Below are positions 5,423-6,435 of a stretch of 6,435 bases of DNA, one piece after another. How positions within the stretch are numbered: position 1 is the stretch's first letter; each line of letters opens with the position of its first letter. The notes beneath the pieces were generated by a model that was not told the DNA's origin, made no database searches, and saw nothing but the letters and a program-made list of their open reading frames with translations. A program made the position numbers and the translations under genes. Location of the stretch: NCBI GenBank assembly GCA_040507895.1, contig JBEVNX010000047.1, positions 1 through 6,435 of the forward strand, given 5' to 3'. The stretch is from JBEVNX01 sp040507895. Lineage in GTDB: Bacteria > Desulfobacterota > Binatia > JACPRU01.

Positions 5423-6435
5423 TGGAACTCGCACAAATCGTCAAGATCCTCTGGGACCGCAAGGTATGGATTGCGGTCGCCTTCGTCTTCGCATGCCTGG
5501 CCGCGGTCTGGACCGGCTACCGCATCGGGCCGGACGGCATCCACGCCCGCTCTCACAGCTACGGCGCCGCACAGACCCAGTTCCTCGTCGACTCGCCGCG
5601 CTCGTCGCTCGTCGACATCACCTCGGACACCGACAGCCTCTCGAGACAAGCCCAGCTCTACACGCAGTTCATGCGCTCGAACGAGGTGACCGACAACATC
5701 GCCGAGATCGCCGGGGTGAACCCTGATCAGATCGTCGCACAGGGCCCGTACATGACGGCAGGCGGGACGCAGAACATCCCGAGGCCGGCCGTCGTGCGCT
5801 CCAACGAAGTCCGGGCCGAGCCGATTCTGTACCGGCTCGTGTTCGACGCGCAGATCGGGCTGCCGATCGTCTCCGTCTACGCGCAGGCCCCGACCGCCGA
5901 TGAGGCGATCGACCTCGCAAACGCGAGCGTGGAGGGAATCCAGCAGGCCGTCGCAAAGCTCGAGACGAACGAGTTCATCCCCACGTCCGACCGAACCGAG
6001 ATCCGCGAGCTCGGTCCGGCGGTCGGCGGCACGGTGAACCCGGGGGTCGACCCGATCATCGCCGGGCTCGCCTTCATCGCCGTCTTGATCCTCGCCTGCG
6101 CCTTGATCGTCCTGGTCGTCACGCTCAGGACAGGCTTCCGCAACCTGCGTGCTCAGGCGGAAAAGACCAGCCTGCCTCCCCGGGCCTCGAACGGCTCCTC
6201 GCGGAGCCCCGGGGCCAATCCGCGGCGGATGCGCCAGATGCTTCCCAGCCGCTCGAAGCCCGGTCGGCACGGAGACGCTGCCGCGAAGGCGATCGCTGAC
6301 CACAAGGACGACGGGGCGGAGACGCAGCCCCGTGACCTCGTCAACGACGCGATCGACCGGCTCGTCCGAGAAGGAATCGTGGACGAGGGCACGGCCGGCC
6401 TCTGGAAAGACACCATCGCCGAAGAGGAGCCTCTA
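5422..6435 (+). CDS. Wzz-like polysaccharide chain-length determinant / co-polymerase (open at the right window edge)
   Basis: At least 338 codons are open to the window end. The start GTG (5422-5424) overlaps the glycosyltransferase stop by one base (TAGTG). No in-frame start occurs for over 100 bp upstream, and the N-terminus ELAQIVKILWDRKVWIAVAF is typical of Wzz/co-polymerase proteins. Transmembrane segment 1 spans about residues 15-32 and segment 2 about 211-235 (IIAGLAFIAVLILACALIVL), preceded by prolines at 199, 207 and 211. They enclose an extracytoplasmic domain of about 175 residues, shorter than classical Wzz and without an obvious long coiled coil. A charged cytoplasmic tail of over 100 residues follows: first basic and Ser/Pro/Arg-rich (240-285), then acidic and helical (285-338, including LVNDAIDRLVREGIVDEGTA). 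No Walker A kinase motif is reached. The likely role is control of polymer length or export at the membrane. Family assignment rests on topology and N-terminus, as sequence conservation is low. Confidence 0.8.
   Translation, partial: MELAQIVKILWDRKVWIAVAFVFACLAAVWTGYRIGPDGIHARSHSYGAAQTQFLVDSPRSSLVDITSDTDSLSRQAQLYTQFMRSNEVTDNIAEIAGVNPDQIVAQGPYMTAGGTQNIPRPAVVRSNEVRAEPILYRLVFDAQIGLPIVSVYAQAPTADEAIDLANASVEGIQQAVAKLETNEFIPTSDRTEIRELGPAVGGTVNPGVDPIIAGLAFIAVLILACALIVLVVTLRTGFRNLRAQAEKTSLPPRASNGSSRSPGANPRRMRQMLPSRSKPGRHGDAAAKAIADHKDDGAETQPRDLVNDAIDRLVREGIVDEGTAGLWKDTIAEEEPL

Noticed and set aside
5371..6303. A 310-codon minus-strand open frame at the right end
   Set aside because: The product is Asp/Arg/Gly/Val-rich without domains. 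The plus-strand frame from 5422 has two membrane segments, a Wzz-like N-terminus and a start overlapping the preceding stop.

Overview
The window is GC-rich (about two-thirds G+C by eye, with strong G/C bias at third codon positions) and almost entirely coding. It looks like part of an exopolysaccharide, capsule or O-antigen-like surface-glycan locus. Codon use, GTG starts and the flavour of the proteins suggest a high-GC actinobacterium, perhaps a Thermoleophilia-type soil lineage. That placement is inference; no rRNA or other taxonomic marker is present.

Layout. The left edge (1-211, minus strand) holds the N-terminus of an NAD-dependent nucleotide-sugar epimerase/decarboxylase, most like UDP-glucuronate decarboxylase. 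A divergent intergenic region of about 200 bp follows and contains two clean dyad symmetries. All remaining genes are on the plus strand: an RmlA-like sugar-1-phosphate nucleotidyltransferase homologue with a left-handed beta-helix tail and a degraded catalytic loop (413-1459); a 133-bp gap with a weak hairpin, T-tracts and a GC palindrome; an ECF-type sigma factor (1593-2240); a WbaP/ExoY-type phosphoglycosyl transferase (2281-2970); a Gfo/Idh/MocA sugar oxidoreductase (2970-4082); a GT4-like glycosyltransferase (4079-5422); and a Wzz-like chain-length/co-polymerase membrane protein (5422 to the window end, still open).

How the genes fit together. The last four genes are chained by stop/start overlaps (TGATG, GTGA, TAGTG), so they are probably one translationally coupled operon. 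The phosphoglycosyl transferase would place the first sugar phosphate on the lipid carrier, the glycosyltransferase would extend it, the oxidoreductase would supply a modified sugar, and the Wzz-like protein would govern polymer length or export. The sigma factor sits directly upstream and may drive the operon. The divergent epimerase would supply a UDP-pentose-type precursor.

Most notable points: the nucleotidyltransferase homologue that has lost its glycine-rich nucleotide-binding loop (possibly a regulatory pseudoenzyme), the sigma factor inside a glycan operon with no anti-sigma gene in view, and the Wzz-like protein with a compact extracytoplasmic domain and a long charged C-terminal tail. 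I see no mobile element, CRISPR array, tRNA or rRNA.
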